NCBI GenBank assembly: GCA_034412795.1
Contig: DAOUMD010000034.1
Location: 1 to 64,000, forward strand
Reading direction: 5' to 3'
Length of the DNA stretch: 64,000 bases
Origin: JAUVPY01 sp034412795
GTDB lineage: Bacteria; Chloroflexota; Anaerolineae; 4572-78; NAK82
Program-made: the position numbers and the translations under genes
Notes under the pieces: generated by a model
Seen by the model: the letters and a program-made list of their open reading frames with translations, nothing else
Databases searched by the model: none
What the model was told of the DNA's origin: nothing
Shown: in pieces, positions 19,176-28,417 of the stretch
How positions within the stretch are numbered: the stretch's first letter is position 1
How the letters are laid out: the number at the start of each line of letters is the position of its first letter

Positions 19176-21205
19176 GGGATCGTCACCGTCTCCAGCAACA
19201 CTGCATTTTCTCCACTTTGGTCAGCCACGACCGGCACCCGTTCTAACGTGTCTGGATCATACAACCCAACCAGCAACCGATAGGTTCCGGGAGGTAACTC
19301 CTGAGGCAAACGCATATCGACGGTATCTCGAAGCCACTCATCTTGTTCTTTCAACTGCTGCAAAATCGAGCTGGTGATAAACCCCTCAAAGATGTAATGA
19401 TCCGCCTGGGCCACGATTTGGTCTTGCTCGCTTCTCAACTGGACGAACACCTTGTATGGCCTGGGAAAGTGGGGGGCCTGTGGCCGCCAGTATAGACTCA
19501 ATTGAACGGTTCCGTCAGGTGCAATCGCGCCCAAGTCCAGGCTATAGCCACCCAGTTCGATCAGATCATCAAAGTTGGCACCTACGACGCTGTGGGGCTC
19601 CGCCGGCACGGCTTGGGGATAGGGATGGCTTAGAAAAACGAGAACTTCGCCAGCGCGATAAGCCGCATCCATCTGGGCGAATATCTGCTGAACAAACAGC
19701 GGCTCGTACCGGCTGAAGAGACGATTGGTATCTACCACAAACCACAGCCGCCCTTCCTCAGAAAATGCTCTATTTAGTCCGTCCACCGAGTCGAGCAACT
19801 GAGAACCAACGTAACGATCTATCAATTCTTCAGACTCGTCATCCAAAAGTACGCGCGCTGTCATCTGGGTTGCATAATAATCAGATCGACCCAAATACAA
19901 ATAGGCAGCCGAAGGGTGCACCGTCATCACCCTATCTCCTGCCTGCCAGTGATCTTCCACCCACGTAAAGGCCGTATCATAACCACCCGTTCCCCGGACC
20001 ATGGCCGTAGCAATGGCCGGGCTCCCCCAGAAAACGACAATGGCTATGACGCCCAACAAGCTTCCCGCGAAAGCCATGCGTTCAACGCGCTTACCAGGGA
20101 GCGGGGCAAGGAGCCCACCCAACCGGGCCAATCCATCGGCTGCCAGAAGCAAGAAGGGTGCCTGGCACAAGATGTACAGATAACGCGTCTTCCGCCAGGT
20201 GTGGCTCAAGGCCAGACCCAACTCGGCAATGGTCAGCCAGAAAACCAGTCCCAGGAACAGAGTAGCCAGATCACGGCGAGTAAACTGGCCCCGAACAATT
20301 GAAATCAGTGCCATCAGAAGCGCCAGCAGCCCCAGAATCATAAGCGGCCAATAACTCTGCGAAGTGTAATAATACAGGAAATCATCAACTCGCTGCCAGC
20401 TCACCCCAGGCTCAAGGAACTTACTGAGGACTCCTAGGAGACTCCCTCCCTCACCGCCGGTTCCGGCCGTCGGTGACAAAAAAGGGATTTGCCCGGAGAC
20501 GCCGAATCCGATCCCTAACAACAACAGTGCAAGCACGATCAAGATCTCCAGGCGAACAGATTTTTGACGATACCAGTTTATCTTAAATTTCTTGTGCCCT
20601 GGCCACACACAAATCAATACCGCCAGTCCCCATACCGGCACAACCACGACGGCCACCGAATGAGACAAAATCGCCCCCAGGTAACAGATCACGGCCGCCA
20701 GTCGATAGCGACGTTGCGGGTTTAGAATTGTACCTTGCGCCAGAAAATAGAGTGACAGCAACATGAACAAGCCGGCCAAGGCATACATCCGCATGCGGGC
20801 CGACCATAGGATCATTGAGACGTCCAACGCAGCAAATGCCAGAGCAAATAAGCCTGCAGCTTGAGATTTGAACAACCTTGACCCAAGCAAAAAGAAGCCT
20901 GCAACAGTCAGCGTGCCAAATAGCAACGAGGGCCAACGGGCTACCTCTTCACTAAACGCCAACAGACGAAGAAACGGTGCCGCCACATAAGATATCAGAA
21001 GCCCGTGACTGTACAATAGGCCAGATGGAAAGATCGGCGCCCCCTTCTCAGCAGTCATCTGAGCAGCCAGCATACTGATGTATTCATCAATATGGAACAC
21101 TCTTGCCAGTAAGTGTTCGAGACGCAGGAAAAAGGCGACCAGAAGCAGCACTATGATCAGCAGATATATTGACCAGGTCTGAGTTGTGGCGCGCGTCATT
21201 TTCAT
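19172..21205 (-). CDS. GT-C glycosyltransferase, HIDEYISMLAA subgroup, with C-terminal module
   Basis: 677 residues, overlapping the upstream gene by 4 nt (ATGA) and the downstream one likewise. The first loop HIDEYISMLAAQMTAEKGAP and PSGLLYSHGLLISYV matches the genes at 5040 and 21202. A soluble segment TVHPSAAYLYLGRSDYYATQ is nearly the same as in 5040, and the C-terminal module carries LYWRP, KVFVQLRSEQDQIVAQADHY, PPGTYRLLVGLYDPDTLERV and ends VVADQSGENAV. The closeness to 5040 over the full length suggests a duplication within the locus. Confidence 0.85.
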   Translation of the reverse strand: MKMTRATTQTWSIYLLIIVLLLVAFFLRLEHLLARVFHIDEYISMLAAQMTAEKGAPIFPSGLLYSHGLLISYVAAPFLRLLAFSEEVARWPSLLFGTLTVAGFFLLGSRLFKSQAAGLFALAFAALDVSMILWSARMRMYALAGLFMLLSLYFLAQGTILNPQRRYRLAAVICYLGAILSHSVAVVVVPVWGLAVLICVWPGHKKFKINWYRQKSVRLEILIVLALLLLGIGFGVSGQIPFLSPTAGTGGEGGSLLGVLSKFLEPGVSWQRVDDFLYYYTSQSYWPLMILGLLALLMALISIVRGQFTRRDLATLFLGLVFWLTIAELGLALSHTWRKTRYLYILCQAPFLLLAADGLARLGGLLAPLPGKRVERMAFAGSLLGVIAIVVFWGSPAIATAMVRGTGGYDTAFTWVEDHWQAGDRVMTVHPSAAYLYLGRSDYYATQMTARVLLDDESEELIDRYVGSQLLDSVDGLNRAFSEEGRLWFVVDTNRLFSRYEPLFVQQIFAQMDAAYRAGEVLVFLSHPYPQAVPAEPHSVVGANFDDLIELGGYSLDLGAIAPDGTVQLSLYWRPQAPHFPRPYKVFVQLRSEQDQIVAQADHYIFEGFITSSILQQLKEQDEWLRDTVDMRLPQELPPGTYRLLVGLYDPDTLERVPVVADQSGENAVLLETVTIP

Positions 21206-23415
21206 TGTTCCCCCGGCACAATCATTATGGTTTCGTCCAGTACGTAGGCATTCTCACCACTTGAGTCATCCTCAAGCGGCAAGCGTGCCATCGTGTCAAG
21301 TCGATAAAGCCCGACGTGCAAAGAATACGACCCGGGGGGCAAGCCATGCGGCAGCTCCACATCCAGCAACTGAGTAACGGACTCTCCCGGCTGCCATTGA
21401 CTGGTTGGATACAGACCATCTAAGGGCTGATTATCGCGCTGGGCAAGGGTCCTCCCTTGTTCATCCCGTACGTGGAGAAAAACAGTGTAATCTACGTCTA
21501 TAGACGCCAGGGTCTCCCAGAATAAGGTAACATAGAGGGCATCCCCCGGTTTAAAGCATAGCCCTTGCTCCACTTCGCAAGATCCAATTTGCGCCTCTGT
21601 TGCGAGATCTCCCCGCCGGGCAAGGCTGAACCCATTGAGGGCAACGACATCTCCAAAACGGGCATCAACTGGCGTCTCTGGATCGGCAGGGACAGGGACT
21701 CGGTCAGGACGAGTCAGATAAACCAGTGCATCGTCGTGAGACCAGACCCGATCCATCTGGCTTTCCAGAACAGCCAGCCAGTCCCCCCGATAATAGACCG
21801 GTAGGCGAATGGTGTCTATCACGAACCAGGACCGCCGATGCTCGTTCAACGCCCTGTTGAAGTCGGCAGCCGTGCCGATCCAAGGCGCACCCAGCCAACG
21901 ATCCACCGGTTGTGCACCGGCGTCGTCAAGTAAGAACTGTCCGGCGTCCTCCTGAATGGCAAACCCCAACTCTACTGAAGGGTTGACTGTTTCGCTCAGC
22001 AATAAGCCTGCACCGCTGGTGTTCATCGTCAGCAATACATCGCCCGGCTCCCACTGGCCGGCCACATATCGAAAAGCCTCCTCGTAGGCAGGTTCGGGCG
22101 TACGATAGGCAACGCGCAAATCTGGCACCAGCAAAGCTGCCTGCACACCCACAAACAGAAACATCAGAACTGGAAAGCCAAGTCTCCCTATTCCTCCACT
22201 TCCCCACTTCCCCACTTCCCTGATCCCCTGTTCCCCCGCTTCCCTGATTCCCTGATTCCCTGATTCCCTGATTCCCTGATTCCCCGCTACCAACTCCGCG
22301 ATTAACTCAACACTACCACCGACGATGAGATAGAACACAGGCAGGGCCATCACCAGGTACCGCGGATTGCGCCGCCAGGGCTGGAGCAGGAGGATCATCT
22401 CGACGACGCTCAGGCCAAAGACCAGCCAGAGATATAGAAACGAGTAGGGAGCGGACCATTCCCGTCCACGAGAAGAACCGGCCGACTTGCGAGCTGCGAG
22501 CCACACCGCAAGCGCGATCAACCCTCCAACCACGGCGACGAGTGTCAGCCACAAATGATGGGGGACACCAAACTGGCGAGCCAGGAATTTGACGGTGCTT
22601 TCACCATCCAACACCAGGCCAGCCTGGTAGCTGACTGTGCCGATCAGTTCGTCTACCAACCCTCCGGCTTTGCCACTGTCCAGCGGAGCGGCACCAAGTG
22701 GTCGCCCCAGGCGTTTAACCAATACACCCGACCCAACCACGATGATCAACCCAACCCCCTCAAACAGCGCTGCACGGCGGGCGAACCACGGGCGTGTACC
22801 CCTGGGGCGTGTTAACCAGCCGACCACCAACGAGCCGATCAACAGCGGCGGCACCAGAATCAACGCGCCGAACTGGGTTAACAACAACGCCAACAACGTC
22901 AGCAGTGCCAGCCAGCGGGCCTTGCGCGGGGCGATACGCGGGCTGGAGCCACCTTCTCCCAGGCTGCCCTCGTAGACCAAGAACGCCAGAAGCAACACCA
23001 GCAGTTGAGCCAGGGCATACATACGAGCTCGCCCGCCCCACACTATGCCTTCCGGGCTGAAGACGAGCAACGTTGCAGCGACCAGTCCTGCCAGGGGTGA
23101 CAGCCATCGACGTCCGACCCAATACAGAAGGGGGACAGTTGCTGTACCAATAACCAGGCTGGGCAGGCGACCCAGGGTGAACAATGTCTCGTCATCGGCC
23201 AGCGCCACAAAGGGGGCATCCAAATAGCTGAACAACAAGCCATGTTCGTAGAAGAGGCCTGAGGGTAACACAGGCAAGCCGCCATCGAGGATGGACCGGG
23301 CGGCCAGCAAGGTGGTGAATTCATCGATGAAAGGATGGCTATGGAGCACATATGCTAACCGTAATACAAAAGCAGCCGCAGTCAGCATGAGAATAGCCAC
23401 GGTCGTCCGCTTCAC
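21202..23415 (-). CDS. GT-C glycosyltransferase, FIDEFTTLLAA subgroup, with repeat-coded loop
   Basis: 737 residues. The first loop FIDEFTTLLAARSILDGGLP and PSGLFYEHGLLFSYLD places it with 5040 and 19172. About eleven helices follow. Between the helix pair near residues 375 and 410 the frame runs through an 8-nt repeat array (22201-22285), giving GNQGIRES-type octapeptides. The C-terminal module has VDYTVFLHVRDEQGRTLAQRDN, PTSQWQPGESV, PPGSYSLHVGLYRLDTMARLPL and DDSSGENAYVL. The start overlaps the GT4 stop by 4 nt. Confidence 0.85.
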   Translation of the reverse strand: MKRTTVAILMLTAAAFVLRLAYVLHSHPFIDEFTTLLAARSILDGGLPVLPSGLFYEHGLLFSYLDAPFVALADDETLFTLGRLPSLVIGTATVPLLYWVGRRWLSPLAGLVAATLLVFSPEGIVWGGRARMYALAQLLVLLLAFLVYEGSLGEGGSSPRIAPRKARWLALLTLLALLLTQFGALILVPPLLIGSLVVGWLTRPRGTRPWFARRAALFEGVGLIIVVGSGVLVKRLGRPLGAAPLDSGKAGGLVDELIGTVSYQAGLVLDGESTVKFLARQFGVPHHLWLTLVAVVGGLIALAVWLAARKSAGSSRGREWSAPYSFLYLWLVFGLSVVEMILLLQPWRRNPRYLVMALPVFYLIVGGSVELIAELVAGNQGIRESGNQGIREAGEQGIREVGKWGSGGIGRLGFPVLMFLFVGVQAALLVPDLRVAYRTPEPAYEEAFRYVAGQWEPGDVLLTMNTSGAGLLLSETVNPSVELGFAIQEDAGQFLLDDAGAQPVDRWLGAPWIGTAADFNRALNEHRRSWFVIDTIRLPVYYRGDWLAVLESQMDRVWSHDDALVYLTRPDRVPVPADPETPVDARFGDVVALNGFSLARRGDLATEAQIGSCEVEQGLCFKPGDALYVTLFWETLASIDVDYTVFLHVRDEQGRTLAQRDNQPLDGLYPTSQWQPGESVTQLLDVELPHGLPPGSYSLHVGLYRLDTMARLPLEDDSSGENAYVLDETIMIVPGEQ
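22201..22285. repeat. TGATTCCC tandem repeat inside a GT-C gene
   Basis: Five exact TGATTCCC copies at 22245-22284, preceded by degenerate CCCCACTT/TGATCCCC units from 22201. They encode SGNQGIREAGEQGIREVG-type repeats in the host gene. Confidence 0.9.
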
Positions 23416-24752
23416 GTCATCACCTGCTCGTAGACCCCCACGTACTGCTCGGCGATGTATTCCCAGGCAAACTCGCGCTCAGCCAGCCTACGGCTTTGAC
23501 GCCCCATGCGCCGGCGTTCATAGCCATTGTTTACTAAACCGGCTATAGCCTGCGCCAGGGCATCAGGATCGTTGATGGGCACCAGGTAACCATTGAGGCC
23601 ATCGTGTACCAGCTCGCACAGCCCTGACGCCTGGGTACCCACAATTGGCAAACCGCAAGCCATCGCCTCAAGCACGGTGTTGGGCATACCCTCCCAGGTA
23701 GTGGCCGTCACAAAGACATCAGCACGGCGGTAATGATCGGCGATACGGTCACGAGCTACCCAGCCCACGAAGTTAATTTGGCGGGTCAGCCCCAGTTCAG
23801 ATACCATCCGCTCCAGCACAGACCGCTGTTCTCCTTCACCCACCAAGTCCAGCTCAAACTCGCCCACTTCCATCCGGCTCAACACGTCGACTGCTTTGAT
23901 CAAGGTTTCGACGCTCTTGAAAACGTTGAAGCGCCCCACATAAAGCAAGCGAACCGGGCCATCCGTCTCCCGCTGCACAGGAGGCGTAAAAGTGCTCAGG
24001 TCAGTGGCGTTAGGGATGACCTGGATCGGCAAGTCGGGCGTCGTCTCTTTGGCATAGCTGCGCAGACCGCTACTCACCGCCACCAACGCATCCGCATCGT
24101 TCCACAGCCAGCGGACGAAAGGCCGCAGCACCTTATATTGCTTTGCGAAGCGTTTCACCTCATCAGAGGGAACGTCAGCACCCCGCAACGAAATGATATA
24201 TGGCAGGCCATATAATCGCTTGAGCAGCCAACCAATAGGACCATCTGGAATGCCGAAGAAGATGTGCACCACGTCGGGCTGGAACTCGCGGACTTGCCAC
24301 AGGCTATACCAGGCTCCGCTAATCAGAAAGGTAGCCATCTCCAAGATAGAGCAATAATCCTGTCGCTGGCGCATCACCGGCACGCGATGGACTTCGACGC
24401 CCTCGATGAACTCAACCCGTTTCAGGCCCCGGATGGGCGTAATCAACTCCCAAATCAGACCGGTAGCCCGCAGAATGAAGCCAGTCAGCAACAGCAACGT
24501 AGCCAGGATGGTGAAGCCGTGGTCGCTGATGTCTTCACCCCAGCTCAGTTTGGCATAGGCCAGGTATACCCAAAAACCGATGCCCAGCAACAGACTGACC
24601 GTGCCCATCAAAGTGTAAAGCTGCGTGGGGCGTGAAGTAATAACTCGCACGTTGTGGCCCATCTCGACCAGGGACTCTGCGATTTTCTGCGACGCCTGGC
24701 CGCCACCGGCACCAATGGGAGGGAATTCGTAGTTGACAATCAAGATACGCAT
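23412..24752 (-). CDS. GT4-family glycosyltransferase with transmembrane insertion
   Basis: 446 residues, GT-B fold. The N-terminal domain opens with ILIVNYEFPPIGAGGGQ; the C-terminal domain has LLYVGRFNVFKSVETLI, DLVGEGEQR, and the GT4 E-X7-E motif in TTWEGMPNTVLEAMACGLPIV. Unusual: between VRVITSRPTQ and GLKRVEFIEGVEVHRVP there is an insert of about 65 residues with two hydrophobic segments (VSLLLGIGFWVYLAYA and ILATLLLLTGFILRA), so the enzyme may be held at the membrane by a hairpin inside its first Rossmann domain. First gene after a hairpin terminator (24795-24827), so probably the head of the downstream transcription unit. Sugar donor unknown. Confidence 0.85.
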   Translation of the reverse strand: MRILIVNYEFPPIGAGGGQASQKIAESLVEMGHNVRVITSRPTQLYTLMGTVSLLLGIGFWVYLAYAKLSWGEDISDHGFTILATLLLLTGFILRATGLIWELITPIRGLKRVEFIEGVEVHRVPVMRQRQDYCSILEMATFLISGAWYSLWQVREFQPDVVHIFFGIPDGPIGWLLKRLYGLPYIISLRGADVPSDEVKRFAKQYKVLRPFVRWLWNDADALVAVSSGLRSYAKETTPDLPIQVIPNATDLSTFTPPVQRETDGPVRLLYVGRFNVFKSVETLIKAVDVLSRMEVGEFELDLVGEGEQRSVLERMVSELGLTRQINFVGWVARDRIADHYRRADVFVTATTWEGMPNTVLEAMACGLPIVGTQASGLCELVHDGLNGYLVPINDPDALAQAIAGLVNNGYERRRMGRQSRRLAEREFAWEYIAEQYVGVYEQVMT

Positions 24753-24794
24753 AGCAGAGTGCCTATCTCACCTCCAGGTTGATAGAAAAGCACA

Positions 24795-24827
24795 GAAAAC
24801 ACGAAAGGCAATTAGCGCCTCTCGTGT
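24795..24827 (-). terminator. Hairpin terminator downstream of the MFS gene
   Basis: On the minus strand ACACGAGAGGC and GCCTTTCGTGT pair (10 of 11) around a 7-nt loop and are followed by TTTTCTGTGCTTTT. It lies between the MFS stop (24893) and the GT4 start (24752) and would split the glycan locus into two transcription units. A weak promoter-like pair TTGCCT-N16-TAAAAT (24871-24844) lies just upstream, so leader attenuation is also possible. Confidence 0.5.
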
Positions 24828-24892
24828 CCTTCCTTCCACATATATTTTAACGCAAAGGAAAAGAAAGGCAAAAGAGCCACATATGAGAGACT

Positions 24893-26233
24893 TTATCCTT
24901 CTCCCTCGTTCTGTAACGCGCCGGCCCGCTCTGCGCGCGGTTCTCGGATACTCAAGGTGACCCCCGTTGCCACTAACAACGCCACGAATGCCAGGCCAAA
25001 CAGCGCACTGAAACCCAACCAATCGACCAGCGCACCCCCGCCTGACGAGGCCAAGATGGCCATTCCCACCAGTGTGTTTGCCGTACCTACGTAAATGGGC
25101 CGGTCGCCAGGGGGAGCAATCTCCAGCAAGAAATTAAAATGCGCTACCCATACAGCGGTGTTATACACGCCATTAAATGCGAAAGTGATGGCAAAGAGGA
25201 GCACCGGGCCGCGCCACCAATCGAACAGAAGGGCAAGAGCAGGCGATGCCAAACCAACAACACACGCGACCACCAGTAATTGCCGATTCCCTTGACGATC
25301 ACTGGCTCGAGCCGCCCACAGATTGGCCAGCAGCGCTGAGAGAGTTGTCGTCGCAAGATAGACCCCCACCAAAGCGGGTGGGGCACCCAAAGACTCTTTG
25401 GCAAAAACCACGTAGAAGGGAACTGCCATGTCGGCAATCACCATCAACAAGCGTGCCGACAGAAAGCGACCATAGGTAGGATCCTGTCGAGGCAAACGGC
25501 CAGCTCGTTGTATCTGTGCAGACACACCGACGCGCTCGTGTGACACCGGCTCGATGGGTTCGTCGATGCGAGCAAAGGCGAAAAGGGCAAGGGAGATAGC
25601 AACAAACGACAAGCCGAATAGCAAGGCGAAGTTCTGTGGGAAAGGTAGACCCGACTTTTCACTCAGCGACCAACCGACCACCACGCTGGCGGCCAACGCT
25701 AATATTCCGCCCAACAACCGCCGCGCACCAAAGAAGGCACCCCGACGGTGGAGCGGCACCACCTTGCCGACCACATCCATAAAGCTAAGACCAACCACGC
25801 CTTCTGCCAGGCTATACAAGATCAAGAACGCGAAAAAAAGTGCCAGCAACACCCCCGGATCACGGACGAACCATAAAACCAGAACCATCAAGCCCCACGC
25901 GATGGCACGCGGTATCCCCAACCGTGAGTAGAGTCGCAACTTGCGCTCCTGGCGCTGGACATAACCCGACACCAGCAACTGAGGCAAAAACCAGCCGCCG
26001 ATACGTATGGGCGCCACCAGGCCCACCAAAAACTTCGAGCTGGTTAACAGGCTGGTGAAGTAGGACAGCACCAAGGAAGGATCAGTCAAAGCCTCGGCCC
26101 CTGCGTACAGGACGCCATTGGCCACCCCCAACCAGAAACTGCGATAGTTAACTTCTGAACGGAAGTGAGGGCCTATCTTCGCGAACAGGGGTAGGGAGGT
26201 CTTGCGATTTTGTAGTTTGAATGGAGTCTTCAA
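24893..26233 (-). CDS. MFS transporter
   Basis: 446 residues with about twelve hydrophobic segments in two halves joined by a basic cytoplasmic loop (SHERVGVSAQIQRAGRLPRQ). Loop motifs fit major facilitator proteins: VVPLHRRGAFFGARRLLGG between helices 4 and 5, and WAARASDRQGNRQLL in the second half. The substrate cannot be read from sequence; export of a glycan precursor is possible from context but equally it could be an unrelated uptake or efflux protein. It is followed by the hairpin terminator at 24795-24827. Confidence 0.75.
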   Translation of the reverse strand: MKTPFKLQNRKTSLPLFAKIGPHFRSEVNYRSFWLGVANGVLYAGAEALTDPSLVLSYFTSLLTSSKFLVGLVAPIRIGGWFLPQLLVSGYVQRQERKLRLYSRLGIPRAIAWGLMVLVLWFVRDPGVLLALFFAFLILYSLAEGVVGLSFMDVVGKVVPLHRRGAFFGARRLLGGILALAASVVVGWSLSEKSGLPFPQNFALLFGLSFVAISLALFAFARIDEPIEPVSHERVGVSAQIQRAGRLPRQDPTYGRFLSARLLMVIADMAVPFYVVFAKESLGAPPALVGVYLATTTLSALLANLWAARASDRQGNRQLLVVACVVGLASPALALLFDWWRGPVLLFAITFAFNGVYNTAVWVAHFNFLLEIAPPGDRPIYVGTANTLVGMAILASSGGGALVDWLGFSALFGLAFVALLVATGVTLSIREPRAERAGALQNEGEG

Positions 26234-26297
26234 TAGGCACCTACGAAACGAGAGGCATCAGTGTTAAACCAATTTGCGGGACTGGCTTTTCTCTGGC

Positions 26298-28376
26298 TCA
26301 GGGTAAGACCGTTACAGTGCCCAGCCAGGCCGAGATGCCATCCCCTGGCGGGGGGATACACTCGGAAGGGGAAACCCCAGACACGGGTAACGCCTCAATT
26401 GTGTTTGCATCGTAGACCACCGCCTCCAGACAATAGTCGCCGGGGGAGGAATCGAGCGGGATGGGCAATATATAAACGTTAATGGCCTGACTAAGACGTG
26501 CATCGTTCACAGGCCAGGCCGAAGTGCGAAAGTGGCGGTCGTTCAACAAGTCTTTGTCAGTGGGGGGAAGCATCTTCCCTTCGGGGTCACGCAGGCGCAA
26601 GGAGACGCGATAGTCTTTGTCAACGTCGTCCAGCAAGCTGAAATGCAAAGTAGCCCAGGCCGCATCACCAACTTGTGCCGTACCTGAAAAAGCCAAGCCA
26701 TCCAGTCGGACCACGCCACCAAAGACAACATCGACTGGCGACAAGTCATTGGGCAGCGTAAAGCGGGTATCATTTTGAAGGTTCCACCACGTCACATGAT
26801 AACCCCGGAAGTCGAGTTCACCGGCCCGCTGGCCTGCCTTGTCCAACAAGAAGGGGATGACCCCACGCGGGTCGGTATCGCTGCCCCACCACGTCACCCA
26901 GAAGAGACGATCCCGGCCAGCAGCCTCGGCGTTGAGAACATCGGCCGCAGTGTGCACATCCACAAAGAAATAGCGAGTTGGGGCCGGGATACGCTCAGCA
27001 TAATACTGAAAGGGATGCGGTACGTCCACGTACACCACGTCATTCGGGGTAGTCTCGGCGGACAGCCAGGCGGCCACCCCCCTACTATCATCCTTATAAG
27101 TCCCTACATTCGCGTAATAGGACCACGTCCCCACGCCAAACACGGCTAAGGCGACCAACAGCACTAATCCACCCCACCAGAGGTGTCGGTTTCTGGCGCG
27201 CATTTCCGACCCCAACCCCCACGCCAACAGGAGCATTAACGCGGGGGTGACCAGCATCATATAGCGCGGCTCAAAAGAAGGGCGGCGCTGCAATACCAAA
27301 AAATAGACGCCTAGAGGGATCACCAACCATCCCATCAGGAAGGCAGCCGTGCCAAGCTCGTCACCGCGCGCTCCTCGCGACGTTCTGGCAATCCGAAACA
27401 GTACGACCAGCACCAGAATCGCGACCACCGTCCAGGCCAACTTGGGGGCTAGGGACGGGTCCACTGAGGTGCCGATGGTGTAGGCCGTCCAAGAGCGAGA
27501 AATGAATTCACTCACTGCTGGCGGATTCAAATTCGGGTTAGCATAGGCGATGGTCTGTCGCAAGGCCAGGCGAAACTGGGGCAAAAAGAGAATCATAATC
27601 GCCAGTTGGGTACCCAGCCAGACCCCGACTCGCCTGCGCCGGTCACTGCCCCTCATTCGAGGGACCAATGCCCACACCAGCCAGAGCAGGTTCTCAAACA
27701 GCAACAAGAAAATGGTAAAATAGTGGGTGTACAGGCTGGCTGCCGTCGCCAACACGTAACCCATCAAAGACTGGAAGATTGGAAAGTTGGAAGGTTGGAA
27801 GGTTGGAAGGCTGGAAGGCTGGAAGGTTGGTTGGTTGGTCACCGTGCCAGGTCTGCAATCTTCCAATCTTCCAATCTTCCAGTCTTCCAGTCTTCCAGTC
27901 TTCCAGTCTTCCAATATCCTCCATTGGGAGTAGACGCTGGCTAGCGCGAAGAACGTAACCACCGCATACATACGAACCTCTTGAGCGTAGATCACGTACA
28001 GCGGCGACAGGGCCGCCAGCCCCCCCACAACCCAACCGACACGCCGTCCCCCCAGCTCTCGGCCAAAGCGCATCAGCAGCGCCACCGTCAGTATACTGAA
28101 GATAACCGACAGATAGCGCAACGCGAACTCGCTCCGCCCGGCGGCGGCCATCCACTGGTGTAGCAGAGCAAAATAGCCCGGCGGATGCACGTCCATGCCG
28201 GGCAGGGTAGGAATCTGCGCCAGGGTCGCTGAAGCCATCTGTATCGAGTGTCCCTCATCCCACCAGATGGATTGGTCGTCCAGGCGGTACACACGCAAGA
28301 CAAAGGCGAGAAGAAACATAACAATTGTCAAAAACCAGGTTCCAAATCTTGGATGTTGCCTTTGGCTCTGAACCAT
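26298..28376 (-). CDS. GT-C glycosyltransferase (WWDEG/HPPGYF type) with large repeat-coded loop
   Basis: 692 residues. The first loop reads SIWWDEGHSIQMAS and then DVHPPGYFALLHQW, the classic pattern of the other GT39 branch, shared with the gene at 33011. VIYAQEVRMYAV follows. Residues ~154-202 are coded by a 147-bp array of GGAAG-type units in two inverted arms, giving LEDWKTGR octapeptides followed by SLPTFQPS-type ones; the next helix (MGYVLATAASLYTHYFTIF) then resumes normally. The C-terminal module contains DKDYRVSLRLRDPEG and SPGDYCLEAVVYDANTIEALPV. Confidence 0.85.
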   Translation of the reverse strand: MVQSQRQHPRFGTWFLTIVMFLLAFVLRVYRLDDQSIWWDEGHSIQMASATLAQIPTLPGMDVHPPGYFALLHQWMAAAGRSEFALRYLSVIFSILTVALLMRFGRELGGRRVGWVVGGLAALSPLYVIYAQEVRMYAVVTFFALASVYSQWRILEDWKTGRLEDWKIGRLEDCRPGTVTNQPTFQPSSLPTFQPSNFPIFQSLMGYVLATAASLYTHYFTIFLLLFENLLWLVWALVPRMRGSDRRRRVGVWLGTQLAIMILFLPQFRLALRQTIAYANPNLNPPAVSEFISRSWTAYTIGTSVDPSLAPKLAWTVVAILVLVVLFRIARTSRGARGDELGTAAFLMGWLVIPLGVYFLVLQRRPSFEPRYMMLVTPALMLLLAWGLGSEMRARNRHLWWGGLVLLVALAVFGVGTWSYYANVGTYKDDSRGVAAWLSAETTPNDVVYVDVPHPFQYYAERIPAPTRYFFVDVHTAADVLNAEAAGRDRLFWVTWWGSDTDPRGVIPFLLDKAGQRAGELDFRGYHVTWWNLQNDTRFTLPNDLSPVDVVFGGVVRLDGLAFSGTAQVGDAAWATLHFSLLDDVDKDYRVSLRLRDPEGKMLPPTDKDLLNDRHFRTSAWPVNDARLSQAINVYILPIPLDSSPGDYCLEAVVYDANTIEALPVSGVSPSECIPPPGDGISAWLGTVTVLP
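27771..27917. repeat. Inverted pair of GGAAGGTT / CTTCCAAT arrays inside a GT-C gene
   Basis: Left arm 27771-27838 (units TGGAAGGT, TGGAAGGC and similar), a 12-nt spacer, right arm 27851-27917 (units CTTCCAAT, CTTCCAGT). The arms are reverse complements in type and could fold into a long imperfect hairpin. Confidence 0.9.
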
Positions 28377-28417
28377 CTTTTACACTGACTTTCTCTCCTC
28401 GCAGTCCTGGTTACTCA

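Noticed and set aside
22201..22285. CRISPR or VNTR minisatellite outside genes
   Set aside because: It lies within an intact reading frame and has 8-nt units; treated as a coding short-period repeat.
27606..27944. Plus-strand ORF with EGWKAGRLEGW repeats
   Set aside because: Arises from the array being stop-free on both strands; no other support.
27694..28155. 153-codon minus-strand frame with its own repeat peptides
   Set aside because: Another frame of the 8-nt array inside the GT-C gene at 26298-28376; the repeat is open in several frames, so length is not evidence.
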